Positions 8,178-17,380 of a stretch of DNA of 64,000 nucleotides are shown here, one piece after another; position 1 is the first letter of the stretch, and each line of letters begins with the position of its first letter. The stretch spans positions 272,815 to 336,814 of the forward strand of contig CAWHYG010000015.1 of the NCBI GenBank assembly GCA_963833505.1. Direction: 5' to 3'. A program made the translations under genes and the position numbers. Below the pieces are notes generated by a model. The model was not told the DNA's origin. It made no database searches and saw nothing but the letters and a program-made list of their open reading frames with translations. The stretch comes from CAWHYG01 sp963833505. GTDB taxonomy: Bacteria > Eisenbacteria > RBG-16-71-46 > CAIMUX01.

Positions 8178-10417
8178 CTGTCCCTTCCCGTGATCAGCCA
8201 GTTGATGGCTGTGGTGCCAGCGTCAAAGAGGCCCATCTCCTGGAACCAGTAGGGTTCAAAGTCAAAGAACATCGTCCGTCCGTGCTGAATTCCGGCGAGC
8301 GTGTCCGCGCGGGTCGACTGATAGCGCTGCGCGATCACCGCGCCGGCTCCCGGGGAGATGTAGGTCCCGAGCGGCTCCGTGCCTTGCACGCACTGATTGT
8401 TGGACGACGCGTGGTACCGGTTCCAGGTCTCGGCCGCATAGAGCGAATCCAACCCAGGAAGATCGTCGACGAGCTCGGTGGGAGCAGCCTTGGCCCCTTC
8501 CCAGAAGATACTGCCTCCGATGTAGCGATCCTTGTTGCCGGGGTCCAGAGCGCCTGGATTCTGCTTGTTCCGATCGAGGGCCAGGTCGGGGAAGGAAGGT
8601 CGCAGCGAGCGCGCCCCGATGAGCCCCGACGCCTGGCCCGCGCAGGTCTTGTCGTTGGCCAGGCTGTTCTGCTGGTCCGCGCTCACCAGGGTGTTCCTGA
8701 GATAGAGGAACTTGAAGAAGAACGAGCTGGTCCAATTGTTGTAGGTCTGGTCCCCTGGTTTCGGAGGCGTCTTGGGGTACTTGACGTCGCCCGTCAGGAA
8801 TCCGGCCAGATCCTCTCCGATCAGGAAGAGCCTGCCTCCGGCGGTCACGTAGCTGGTCAGGAGCCGCTTGCCCTGGTCGTTTCCGTATCCTTCGCTGAAA
8901 CGCAAGCTCGTCAGGACGCCGTCCCCGGAAACGTAGTTGCTGTTCACGTACCAGATCACGTTCTGATAGTCGGCCAGCGTCTGAAGATCGATGGCGCTCG
9001 GCCCGCCCACCTCTTGTCCGCCGATCACCTTGTACGCCTTCCACCAGGTCGGCGCGCCCAGAGCGGGAAAATCATAGAGGTGCGCCAGCAGCGTGCGGCG
9101 CATGAACCCGGTGTGGATGGCATCGGGCACGCGGTCGTTGACCTCATCGTCGACCACCAGGGCGAGCCGCCCGAAGGTGTAGGTGATCACGTTCATGTCG
9201 ATGACGCATCTCTGGGTCGAGGCCGGATCCTCGCTGATGTCCCGCATGAGGACGTAAAGGGTGTGAATCCCGGCCTGGTCGTTCTTGAAGACGAACGGAG
9301 TCTGGTTGCCGCTCCACTTCCCCCATCCGACCCAACCGCCGATTCCCATCGGATCCGTCCGGGTCTCGTCCTCCGGGTCGACCGGATCGAGAGCGTAGTT
9401 CACGTTGCCGGGGAAGGAGCCGTAGGTCGAGGCGTCTCCGGTCCATTTGAAACGCAAGGGCCGCCCGGCGGCGACCTCCACGCCCCCGCTTGGGCCGGTC
9501 CAGGTGTCGCCGGAATCCGTGGGGAACACGTGGCAGCCCATGGATTCCTCGCAGACGGTCACCGCGGGCTTGGACGGGGTGCATCCGACGGTGAAGAGCA
9601 CGAAGTTCTTGTTCAGGGTCAGCTCCGGCTCGACGGCGCCCGCCTCATCCACGGAACGGACCGCGAAGGCGGCTTCGTCGCCGCAGAGCAGCGACAGCGT
9701 GACCTGCGTGACCGTGTTCGGCACCCGGACCCAGTCCCTGGGCGAGCCCCGGTAGTTGATCGGAAGGACGATGTTGTCGGCCTTGAGCAGCGAGTCCGGC
9801 GCGTACTCCGGATGAAGCACCGGAGCGTGCACTAGCTTGTACTCGTAGTAGACCGGCTTCTGATCCGGCCTCGAGCTGTCCATATCCTGCCCGGTCCACT
9901 GAACCTGGAAGGTGGGCTGCATGGTCGGGATCTGCTGGGTCGACAGATTGGGGAAGGTGATCCGCGTCGACGGCGCGATGGTCCTGGCGTTGAAGTAGGC
10001 CTTGACCGCCGGCGAGACCGCGTATTCGTTGTCGATGGCCCGGAGATAGAAGGTGTGCCAGTCGCTGAAGACGTCCGGGTCGCCCCCGAGGCCGCCGGTG
10101 GTGGCGCTGAACTTGAACAGCGCGGAAAACCCGGTCGTGTCCCGCCAGGCGCCTTCGCTGACGGTATCGTCCACCGCCCACTGGAAGAGGATTACGACGC
10201 CGTCCTGATCGCTGCCCGACCATTCGAACTGGACCTTGTAATCGATCCCGGCGGAAGTGGTGTCGAGGGCTCCTCCGGTGATGCGCACCTGCGGCCTGAT
10301 GTTGGCGATCTGCTGTCCCTTCTCGGTGTCGTCGGGAACCAGCAGGCACTGGACCTGGAGCAACGCCAGGAGACCGGCCGCCAGGGCCATGAAGAGCAGT
10401 GTCTTCCGGCTTTTCAA
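8174..10417 (-). CDS. Large exported protein of unknown function
   Basis: About 747 aa. I place the start at TTG 10417 or ATG 10390, directly before a hydrophobic leader (LLFMALAAGLLALLQ) ending near a cysteine (VQCLLVPDD). This could be a poor lipobox, so an outer-membrane or periplasmic lipoprotein is possible. The open frame runs upstream to 10663 but that part looks non-coding. The N-terminal half reads like two Ig/Fn3-type modules ('YKVQFEWSGSDQDGVV', 'TFQVQWTGQDMDSS'). The C-terminal part, from 'LALVVDDEVNDRV' through 'GGRLFLIGEDLAGFL', resembles a glutamine-amidotransferase-like flavodoxin fold seen in other secreted proteins. No catalytic residues can be assigned. It is coupled to the PAP2 gene. 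Confidence 0.7.
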   Translation of the reverse strand: MKSRKTLLFMALAAGLLALLQVQCLLVPDDTEKGQQIANIRPQVRITGGALDTTSAGIDYKVQFEWSGSDQDGVVILFQWAVDDTVSEGAWRDTTGFSALFKFSATTGGLGGDPDVFSDWHTFYLRAIDNEYAVSPAVKAYFNARTIAPSTRITFPNLSTQQIPTMQPTFQVQWTGQDMDSSRPDQKPVYYEYKLVHAPVLHPEYAPDSLLKADNIVLPINYRGSPRDWVRVPNTVTQVTLSLLCGDEAAFAVRSVDEAGAVEPELTLNKNFVLFTVGCTPSKPAVTVCEESMGCHVFPTDSGDTWTGPSGGVEVAAGRPLRFKWTGDASTYGSFPGNVNYALDPVDPEDETRTDPMGIGGWVGWGKWSGNQTPFVFKNDQAGIHTLYVLMRDISEDPASTQRCVIDMNVITYTFGRLALVVDDEVNDRVPDAIHTGFMRRTLLAHLYDFPALGAPTWWKAYKVIGGQEVGGPSAIDLQTLADYQNVIWYVNSNYVSGDGVLTSLRFSEGYGNDQGKRLLTSYVTAGGRLFLIGEDLAGFLTGDVKYPKTPPKPGDQTYNNWTSSFFFKFLYLRNTLVSADQQNSLANDKTCAGQASGLIGARSLRPSFPDLALDRNKQNPGALDPGNKDRYIGGSIFWEGAKAAPTELVDDLPGLDSLYAAETWNRYHASSNNQCVQGTEPLGTYISPGAGAVIAQRYQSTRADTLAGIQHGRTMFFDFEPYWFQEMGLFDAGTTAINWLITGRDR

Positions 10418-11119
10418 CCCGCGCCCTCCGCTCGCCACCGGCCGGGTCGCTCTGAACGTGACCCGGCGCAGCCGGTTTTCACGCCTCGGGCGCCATCCAG
10501 CGCTCGTGGCCAGCCACGGCCGCCGTGGCCGCGGCCATCCATGGAAAGGGAACCGCAGGAAAGCCGAACGTATGCGGATGACCGTCGGTGCCGGGGTCGC
10601 ATCCTGCTCCTTGCCCACAATACAACCCCGGAACTGGCAACAAGGTAGCACCGCGCCGGACACGCGGCAAGGGTCGGGACGTGGCTCTGGGGCCGGCCGA
10701 GCGACGGGTGGGGGAGCGTCGACGCGGTCAGGGGGTTCAGGCGATCGCTGCGTGCGGGCGCGGATACCCGGAGTGACAATCGATTAACCGGAAAACTGTT
10801 GAAATAGCCCACACAGTTTCATATACACGGACCCAATCTTACTCTAATCCGCCCGAAATTCATCGTTTCCAAGAGAATCCTATCCGGGCACGTCCGAGTA
10901 GTGTTATAAAAACACACACGAGACTGATGTTGCCGGGTTCGATTCACGATCCACCTGGCAGGCCCTCTTGCGTATCGGCCTGTGCCCACAAACAGGCCCC
11001 AGATGGCCGGCTTGACGGCGGGTGAACGACCGGAACGCTCGGGCGAAGCGTGTCGGATCGGTGGAGTTGCAGGATGGCGCAGGCCAGGCGCCCAAGACAG
11101 CCTGCTGGGGAGGGGACTT
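10418..11119. other. Intergenic region between divergent transcription units
   Basis: 702 bp. The left half is GC-rich without a supported gene. The right half (10780-10930) is clearly more AT-rich and contains a candidate extended -10 element. No RNA gene was recognised; a 'GGTTCGATTC' at 10936 is not part of a tRNA cloverleaf. Confidence 0.6.
10902..10910 (+). promoter_or_regulatory. Candidate extended -10 promoter for the cytochrome/HybAB operon
   Basis: TGTTATAAA (extended TG plus TATAAA) lies in the only AT-rich patch before the operon, about 210 bp upstream of the cytochrome start. No good -35 is visible. GTGTT/AACAC around it can also form a small hairpin. Speculative. Confidence 0.35.
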
Positions 11120-11848
11120 ATGGGATGGCATCCGAGAAGGACGGCGCGATGGGTCCGAACACTCCGATGGCCGGGTCTCCTTTTCGCGCTCGCGATGTTC
11201 GCCGTCATTGCGGGCGCGGACTCGTCTTCCAACGGAGCCGCTGCTCCGTTGAAGCTGCCGGCCGACATCGTCTATGGCCGGGCGGCCTCTGACAGCGCGG
11301 TCACCTTCAGCCACGAGTTGCATGCCGGCTACGTGGACAATCAGTGCGTAACCTGTCACCCGCAGCTCTTCCCCATGCTGAAGCGGGGCCCGGCGCCGAA
11401 TCACCGGGTCATGAACGGCGGCGGCTCCTGCGGCACGTGCCACAACGGCCAGAAGGCGTTCGGAACGCAGGACGCGGCCAGTTGCAGCAACTGCCATCAC
11501 AGCGCTGGTGGCGCCGCGGCCGGGGGCGCTCCTGCCGCATCCGGGGCTGCACCCGCCGCAACCGGTGGCGCTCCCGCCGCCAAGGTGCCTCCGCCGCACT
11601 CGTTCCCCCCGGGAGAAAGCTCACCCGGAACGGTCACGTTCCGGCATGACACCCATTCGAAGGGCGCGGGCGGCTGCGGAACCTGCCACACCAGGCTCTT
11701 CAAGATGGCGCCGGAGCCTCCGCGTCCGAACGGGGGCATGCACGAACCCACCGCCTGCGGCGCCTGTCACAACGGAACCAAGGCGTTCAACGTCGAGGAT
11801 TCCGACGCGTGCACCCGTTGCCACAAAGAATCGGGAGCCCGGCCATGA
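11120..11848 (+). CDS. Six-heme periplasmic cytochrome c (two triheme c7-like modules)
   Basis: 242 aa from ATG 11120, which has GGAGGGG just upstream. An N-terminal membrane/signal segment (about 18-38) is followed by six CxxCH motifs: CVTCH, CGTCH, CSNCH, then CGTCH, CGACH and CTRCH. They form two similar triheme halves separated by an Ala/Gly/Pro-rich linker. Each half has the 'TFxHxxH' distal-histidine pattern (VTFSHELH, VTFRHDTH) of c7-type cytochromes. It is the first gene of an operon whose next start codon overlaps its stop. It should pass electrons between the membrane quinone-reactive subunits and a periplasmic partner. Confidence 0.9.
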   Translation: MGWHPRRTARWVRTLRWPGLLFALAMFAVIAGADSSSNGAAAPLKLPADIVYGRAASDSAVTFSHELHAGYVDNQCVTCHPQLFPMLKRGPAPNHRVMNGGGSCGTCHNGQKAFGTQDAASCSNCHHSAGGAAAGGAPAASGAAPAATGGAPAAKVPPPHSFPPGESSPGTVTFRHDTHSKGAGGCGTCHTRLFKMAPEPPRPNGGMHEPTACGACHNGTKAFNVEDSDACTRCHKESGARP

Positions 11849-12621
11849 CATGGGGATTGCTATACGATTCGACCCGCTGCATCGGCTGCGGCGCCTGTTC
11901 GGCCGCCTGCAAGGAACAGAACCATCTGCCTCTTCCGATCGAGGAGAAGACCACCGCCTACACCTGGACGACGGTCGAGAAGAAGGACGGCAATTTCGTC
12001 CGTCACCTGTGCATGCACTGTGATACGCCGACCTGCGCGTCCGTCTGCCCGGTGGGCGCCATGAAGAAGACGCCGACCGGTCCGGTCGTCTACGAATCCG
12101 GCCTGTGCATCGGATGCCGCTACTGCATCATGGCCTGTCCCTTCGGCGTGCCCAAGTACCAGTGGGACCGGCCGGTGCCGATCGTGGGCAAGTGCATCCT
12201 GTGCGCACCGCGCCTGGCGGCGGGGCAGGCGACCGCCTGCGCCACGGTCTGTCCGACCGGCGCCACGCTCTTCGGCGAGCGCGAGTCGCTGCTGGCCGAG
12301 GCCGGCAAGAGGCTCACCGGCGAGCCCGCTCGCTACACCCCGCACATCTTCGGGCAACACGAAGTCGGCGGCACGTCGGTGCTGATGCTGGCCTCCGTCC
12401 CATTCCCCGATCTCGGGATGCCCCACGACGTGCCGCAGGCGCCGTTGCCCATGCTGACCTGGCGGGTTCTTTCCAAGCTGCCCGACGTGGTTTCGTTCGC
12501 GGCGGTCTTCCTCTACGGTATCCACTGGATCACCAATCGCCGGACTTATGTTCGGGACGCGGAAGGGGGCGGAAGTCGGCCGGGAGAGCCGGTCCGGAAC
12601 GCCCGGGAGGTGCGGCCATGA
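11845..12621 (+). CDS. HybA-like four-cluster [4Fe-4S] ferredoxin subunit
   Basis: 258 aa starting at the ATG that overlaps the cytochrome stop (ATGA). Cysteine sets CIGCGACSAAC, CMHCDTPTCASVC, CIGCRYCIMAC and CILCAPRL...CATVC are those of DMSO-reductase/HybA-type electron-transfer subunits binding four cubane clusters. A C-terminal hydrophobic segment (VVSFAAVFLYGIHWI) may anchor it, as in HybA. Unlike E. coli HybA there is no Tat signal, so the subunit may face the cytoplasm. It is followed by the HybB/NrfD-like partner with another ATGA overlap. No hydrogenase or molybdopterin catalytic subunit is in the window. Confidence 0.88.
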   Translation: MTWGLLYDSTRCIGCGACSAACKEQNHLPLPIEEKTTAYTWTTVEKKDGNFVRHLCMHCDTPTCASVCPVGAMKKTPTGPVVYESGLCIGCRYCIMACPFGVPKYQWDRPVPIVGKCILCAPRLAAGQATACATVCPTGATLFGERESLLAEAGKRLTGEPARYTPHIFGQHEVGGTSVLMLASVPFPDLGMPHDVPQAPLPMLTWRVLSKLPDVVSFAAVFLYGIHWITNRRTYVRDAEGGGSRPGEPVRNAREVRP

Positions 12622-13778
12622 GCGTTTCCTTGAGTCAGCCGAGAGCGCGCTTCCGCCCCGGATTCTGGACGTCGATCTTCTTCGCGATCCTGGCCCTCTT
12701 CCTTTACGTCTCGGTCGTGCGTTTCTCGCGCGGGCTGGGCGCCGTGACCCACCTGAGCGACCGGTTTCCGTGGGGCCTGTGGATCGGTTTCGACATCCTC
12801 TGCGGCGTCGGACTGGCGGCCGGCGCGTTCACGATCATGGCCACCGTTCACCTCTTCAACATCCACCGCTTCGAACCCATCGCCCGCCCCACCGTGCTCA
12901 CGGGGTTCCTGGGCTACGTCTTCGTTTGCTTCGCCCTGCTCTATGACCTGGGGCAGCCCTGGCGGATCTGGCACGCCCTGGTGTTCTGGAATCCGCACTC
13001 GGTGATGTTCGAGGTCGCCTGGTGCGTCATGCTCTACACCACCGTCCTGTTCTTCGAATTCTCGCCCATGTTGTTCGAGCGCTTCCGCCTGGAGACTCCC
13101 CGCCGCATCCTCCATGCGTTCAACACGCCGCTCGTCATCATCGGGGTGCTCCTTTCGACCCTTCACCAGTCCTCGCTCGGATCGCTCTACCTGGTGATGC
13201 CGGAGAAACTGTATCCCCTCTGGTATTCCTCGCTCCTGCCGGTCTTGTTCTACGTTTCCGCCATCGGCGCCGGTCTGGGCATGGTCATCGTGGAGTCCCA
13301 TCTCAGCGGCCGCGCCTTCGGCCGCGAGTTGGAAATGGACCTGCTCGAGCCGCTGGCTCGCGCCATGGTGGTCGCACTGGCGGTCTTCGGGGTTCTCCGC
13401 GTCGACACGCTCCTGCACAATCATGCGCTCGGGCTCGCCTTCCAGAACACGTACGAGGCGCATATGTTCCAGATCGAGTTCGGCCTGGGCGTCCTGGCGC
13501 CGATCGCGCTTTTGGTCTGGCCGCGCATCCGCACGTCGCCCCGAGGCCTCGTGATCGGCGGGTCGCTGGCCGTGCTCGGTTTCATCATGCATCGGCTCAA
13601 CGTCTGCGTGACCGGCTTCGAACGCTCCAGCGGAACGCACTACACGCCTTCCTGGATGGAGGTGACGATTTCGGTGGGTCTGGTGGCGTTGGGCTTCGCC
13701 GCCTTCGCCCTGGCCGCCAAGTACCTGCCGGTCTTCCCGCCGCATGCCCCCGCGCGCCCGCGGCCGGAGGCGCGCTAG
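12618..13778 (+). CDS. HybB/NrfD-family integral membrane quinone-interacting subunit
   Basis: 386 aa, start at ATG 12618 overlapping the preceding stop. About ten hydrophobic helices are visible, with the family pattern 'FPWGLWIGFDILCGVGLAAG' near residue 48 and 'LHQSSLGSLYLVMP' in the middle. This matches the b-type/NrfD-like subunit of hydrogenase-2 and related menaquinone oxidoreductases. With the FeS protein and hexaheme cytochrome it would make a three-subunit complex moving electrons between menaquinone and periplasmic or cytoplasmic carriers. The direction and partner are unknown. Confidence 0.88.
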   Translation: MSVSLSQPRARFRPGFWTSIFFAILALFLYVSVVRFSRGLGAVTHLSDRFPWGLWIGFDILCGVGLAAGAFTIMATVHLFNIHRFEPIARPTVLTGFLGYVFVCFALLYDLGQPWRIWHALVFWNPHSVMFEVAWCVMLYTTVLFFEFSPMLFERFRLETPRRILHAFNTPLVIIGVLLSTLHQSSLGSLYLVMPEKLYPLWYSSLLPVLFYVSAIGAGLGMVIVESHLSGRAFGRELEMDLLEPLARAMVVALAVFGVLRVDTLLHNHALGLAFQNTYEAHMFQIEFGLGVLAPIALLVWPRIRTSPRGLVIGGSLAVLGFIMHRLNVCVTGFERSSGTHYTPSWMEVTISVGLVALGFAAFALAAKYLPVFPPHAPARPRPEAR

Positions 13779-13796
13779 ACTCCGGCAACGGTCGCC

Positions 13797-15845
13797 GTGA
13801 AGCTGAGCATCGGCAGCCTGGCCATCCTGGGCGTCGCGGTCGTGACCGCGGCGGTCATCGGCGTCATGTCGGGCATCATCCTTCGCGCGCACCAGCGGGC
13901 GCTCATCGGCCAGCTTACGCGGAGCGCCGACCAGCTCAGCGAGACGGTCGCCGGCGGGATCTACTACGACATGCTGGAGAACCGCCGCGACGACACCCAC
14001 CGTGAAATCAAGCTGATGGGACGCGAACAGGGCATCGACCGGATCCGGGTCTTCAACAAGACCGGGGAGATCACCTTCTCCTCCGATTCTTCTGAGATCG
14101 GGCACGCCCTGGACAAGAAGGCCGAAGCCTGCTACGCCTGCCACGCCGCCGGCCGCCCGCTCGAGCGCCTGTCGATCGGTTCAAGGGCGCGCATCTTCCG
14201 CGGCGCGGACGGACTTCGGGTGCTGGGAATGATCCGGCCGATCCACAACGAGCCCCGGTGCGTCAGCGCCGGTTGTCACGCCCACACCGCGGACGAAACG
14301 GTCCTGGGGGTGCTGGACGTGAACCTGTCGATGGCCTCGGCCGATCGCCAGATCGCCCACGATCGGATCCAGCTCATGCTCCTGGCGGTCCTGGCCATCG
14401 CGGCGAGCAGCACGCTCCTCTGGTGGCTGAGCCGCTACCTCATCCTGCGGCCGGTGGCGGCCCTGATCGCGGGGACGAGCCGGGTGGCGCAGGGAGACCT
14501 TTCCACCTCCATCCACCTCAAGGCGCAGAACGAGCTGGGCGACCTGGCGCGCGCCTTCAACGACATGACCGTGCGCCTGAACGAGGCCCAGCGGCTGCTC
14601 ACCCAATCGGACAAGCTCGCCTCCGTCGGGCGTCTCGCCGCCGGTGTCGCGCACGAGATCAACAACCCGCTCACCGGCGTCTTGACCTATGCCTCGTTTC
14701 TTCTGAAGCGCGCGGAGGCCGGCTCCGAATCCGGCGCCGACCTTGAGGTGATCGTCCGCGAAACGAAACGATGCCGGGAGATCGTGCGCGGACTCCTGGA
14801 CTTCGCGCGCCAGACGCCGCCGAAGCGGCAGCCAACCGATCTGAACGACGTCGTGCGCCGCGCCGCGACCATCGTCACGAACCAGCTCACCCTCGCGCGC
14901 GTGCGGCTGGACTTCAGGCTGGCCGAGGATCTGAGGCCGGTTCCGGCCGACGCCAACCAGATCCAACAAGTCGTGGTGAACCTGCTGCTCAACGCCGCCG
15001 ACGCCATCGAGGGCAAGGAGAACGGCGGGGGCACCATCACCGTCCGCACCTCCGTGATCGCGGTGCCTCCGCGCGGGCATGCCGTGATTCGCGCCGCCTC
15101 CTGCCCGAAGGGATGCGACCTGATCGACAAGAACGTGCGCCTGGAGGGAGTTCCCACCATCCGGGTGCTGCGACATTCCCAGGATCAGGACGTCGACTTC
15201 CATCTCGACCCGGTCTATGGCCGAACGCGCCATCAAGCATCCGCGCCCTCCGAGCAGGGAGACGTCGCCACCCACTCGTGCCCGCGCTGCCGGACGAAGC
15301 TGCAGCTTCCCGACTCGCGCTGTCCGACCTGCGGAGCGCCTTTGTTCGCGGTGCAGGTTCCCGGGCTCGGCGCGGTGGAGTGGTGCTCAAGCAAGGGCTG
15401 CGCCTTCACCCGCTGGGAGGCGATGGACGCCCGGGGCCCGCAGGCGTACGCTCAGATCGAAGTGGAAGACACCGGATGCGGGATTTCGGCGGAGGAGATG
15501 AGCCGCGTCTTCGAACCCTTCTATTCCACCAAGGGGACGCGAGGCACGGGACTTGGGCTCGCCGTCACGTGGGGGATCGTGGAAGGACACGGCGGCTCCA
15601 TCTACGTCAGCAGTGAAGTGGGACGCGGAACGCGCTTCACTCTTCGCCTTCCCTTCCTGGTCGGCGACTCCGGCCCGGCGGAAGCCCCGGTGGATCCGGT
15701 CTCCGGCCGCAGACTCTCGATGCCGGACGCCCGGGGCGCCCACGGCGCAGGCCCGGCCTCGCCAGTGGCCTCGCGCGCGAACGGATCATCGGCCACTTCG
15801 CCGCCCGCAGCGCCGCCGGCCCGGGACCGGGGAGGCGCGGCATGA
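13797..15845 (+). CDS. Redox-sensing histidine kinase with heme motifs and a zinc-ribbon-like insertion in the ATPase domain
   Basis: 682 aa from GTG 13797. A periplasmic sensor lies between two membrane helices (about 5-29 and 193-213) and contains CYACH (112-116) plus a CVSAGCH (155-161), so it probably binds c-type heme. HAMP and HisKA follow, with phospho-acceptor His286 in 'VAHEINNPLTG'. The ATPase N-box is near 391-404 and the G1 box 'DTGCGI' near 558. Between them lies an extra ~130 residues with eight cysteines (436, 440, 495, 498, 509, 512, 530, 535), including CPRC...CPTC, that ordinary kinases lack. The G2 box 'GTGLGLAV' is intact. It sits in the cytochrome/HybAB operon and overlaps the next regulator by ATGA, so it likely senses electron flow through that complex. 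Confidence 0.88.
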   Translation: MKLSIGSLAILGVAVVTAAVIGVMSGIILRAHQRALIGQLTRSADQLSETVAGGIYYDMLENRRDDTHREIKLMGREQGIDRIRVFNKTGEITFSSDSSEIGHALDKKAEACYACHAAGRPLERLSIGSRARIFRGADGLRVLGMIRPIHNEPRCVSAGCHAHTADETVLGVLDVNLSMASADRQIAHDRIQLMLLAVLAIAASSTLLWWLSRYLILRPVAALIAGTSRVAQGDLSTSIHLKAQNELGDLARAFNDMTVRLNEAQRLLTQSDKLASVGRLAAGVAHEINNPLTGVLTYASFLLKRAEAGSESGADLEVIVRETKRCREIVRGLLDFARQTPPKRQPTDLNDVVRRAATIVTNQLTLARVRLDFRLAEDLRPVPADANQIQQVVVNLLLNAADAIEGKENGGGTITVRTSVIAVPPRGHAVIRAASCPKGCDLIDKNVRLEGVPTIRVLRHSQDQDVDFHLDPVYGRTRHQASAPSEQGDVATHSCPRCRTKLQLPDSRCPTCGAPLFAVQVPGLGAVEWCSSKGCAFTRWEAMDARGPQAYAQIEVEDTGCGISAEEMSRVFEPFYSTKGTRGTGLGLAVTWGIVEGHGGSIYVSSEVGRGTRFTLRLPFLVGDSGPAEAPVDPVSGRRLSMPDARGAHGAGPASPVASRANGSSATSPPAAPPARDRGGAA

Positions 15846-16240
15846 ATTCGAGCTGCGACGTCTTTGTGGTGGATGACGAACCGGTGGTCGTGGCCGCGAT
15901 CCGCCTCGTGCTCGCTGATGAAGGACTTCGCGTCACGTGCGTGGCCGACGCCGAATCGGCCCTGGACCATCCCGAGCTGACCACGTGCCGGCTGGTCCTC
16001 TGCGACCTGATGCTGCCCGGGAAATCGGGCCTCGACGTGCTGGCGGCCATCCGCGGGCGGCGGCCCGATCTTCCCGTCATCATGATCACCGGATACGCCA
16101 CGCCCGCGCAGGAAGAGAAGGTCCTGGCCGCGGGAGCGACCGCCTTTCTTCCCAAACCCTTCGATGAGTCAGAGCTGCTAACCCTGGTACGGCGGGTCCT
16201 GGCGCAGGCAGAGGCCGCCGATGAGGAACGGAAATCATGA
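15842..16240 (+). CDS. Single-domain response regulator (CheY-like)
   Basis: 132 aa, start overlapping the kinase stop. The acidic pair is Asp11/Asp12, phospho-acceptor Asp55 in 'LVLCDLMLPG', and Lys105 in 'FLPKPF'. There is no output domain. It is likely the direct phosphotransfer partner of the adjacent kinase, passing the signal by protein contact or competing with the next regulator. The following gene starts four bases before its stop. Confidence 0.9.
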   Translation: MNSSCDVFVVDDEPVVVAAIRLVLADEGLRVTCVADAESALDHPELTTCRLVLCDLMLPGKSGLDVLAAIRGRRPDLPVIMITGYATPAQEEKVLAAGATAFLPKPFDESELLTLVRRVLAQAEAADEERKS

Positions 16241-17380
16241 CCGCACTACTCATGGTCCTCTTGGTTGTCCTCTTCGTGATTGTCGACGTCGTCGTCCGCG
16301 GGGTGTCCAAACGGATGGAGGCGTCCCGGGCGAAAAGGGAGCGCGCGGCTGTGCTCGAGAGCGCGCTCCAGCTCTCCTTCGCCGATGAGGCCAAGAGCCT
16401 GAAGCGGGCTGAAGTGCCCAAGGCGCGCGCGCGCATCCTGGCGGTGGACGACGAGCCGGTCATCCTCGACAGCTTCCGCAAGATCCTCGTGCTCGCGGGA
16501 TTCAGCGTGGACACGGTGGAGAACGGCCCGGAGGCGCTCACCCTGCTCAGGGCGCGGGACTATGACTTCCTCTTCACCGATCTCAAGATGCCGGGGATGG
16601 ACGGGATCGAGGTGGTGAAATCGGCCAAGCACCTCAGGCCCGACCTGGACGTGGTCGTGATCACGGGATACGGCACGATCGAGAGCGCGGTCGAGACCAT
16701 GCAGTTCGGCGCCATCGACTACGCCCAGAAGCCCTTCACGGAAGAGGAGCTGGTGGCGTTGACCGAACGGCTTCTGATCAAGCGGGAGGCGCGGCTCGAA
16801 GCGCAGCGCCGGCCGACCGTGCGCGTCGTGGCGCCAGCGGTGGCCGAGGGCGTGGCCGCCGGAGAGTACTGCGTTCCCGGCGGAGCCTTCGTCTACCCGG
16901 GTCACACCTGGGCCCGCATCGATCCCGACGGCCAGGTCTGGACCGGGCTCGATGATTTCGCCCGCAAGGCCTTGAAGGAAGTGATGCGCGTCGAGCTTCC
17001 CGCCGTGGGCACCAAGGTCAAGCGGGGCGATCCGCTCTTCACCGTCTTCCGCGACGGAGAGAAGGTCCGCTTCCGGGCTCCAGTCAGCGGCGAGGTCACG
17101 CAGGTGAATCCGGACCTGGCGCGGCTGCCGCATTCTGCTCCTGGAAAGCCCGTACGACCGGGGATGGGCTTGTCTCGTGCAGCCGGTGGAACTCAGCACG
17201 GAGCTGGAAGGACTGCGCATCGGAAAGCCGGTCGTGAACTGGTATCAGGACGAGGTCATGCGCCTGCGCGGCGGTTCGAAGGACGAGAAAGAGTGGAAGT
17301 GGGCCGAGCTGGAGACGCAGTTCTTCGGCCCGGGCGAGGCGGTGAATCTGCCGGTCACGGAAACCGTCACGCACAACTGA
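16237..17380 (+). CDS. Membrane-anchored response regulator fused to a GcvH-like domain, interrupted by a +1 frameshift
   Basis: 380 aa after repair. An N-terminal helix (4-20) anchors it. The REC domain spans ~66-180 with Asp115 in 'FLFTDLKMPG' and Lys165 in 'YAQKPF'. From ~210 a GcvH/lipoyl-like domain follows ('YVYPGHTWARI'-type entry, 'RVELPAVGTKVKRGD', 'APVSGEVTQVNPDL', then 'LLLESPYDRGWACLVQP'). The position aligned with the lipoylated lysine of GcvH is not lysine by my alignment, so the fold may be used for binding only. One extra base at about 17128-17131 shifts the frame just before 'ILLLESPYDRGW'. Last gene of the operon. Confidence 0.82.

Noticed and set aside
10418..10663. N-terminal extension of the exported protein gene up to an ATG at 10663
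   Set aside because: The extension has no protein character and would bury the signal segment about 90 residues inside; starts at 10417 or 10390 are better.
12105..12617. An upstream extension of the HybB-like frame
   Set aside because: It overlaps the FeS subunit out of frame; the ATGA-overlap start at 12618 gives the normal family N-terminus.
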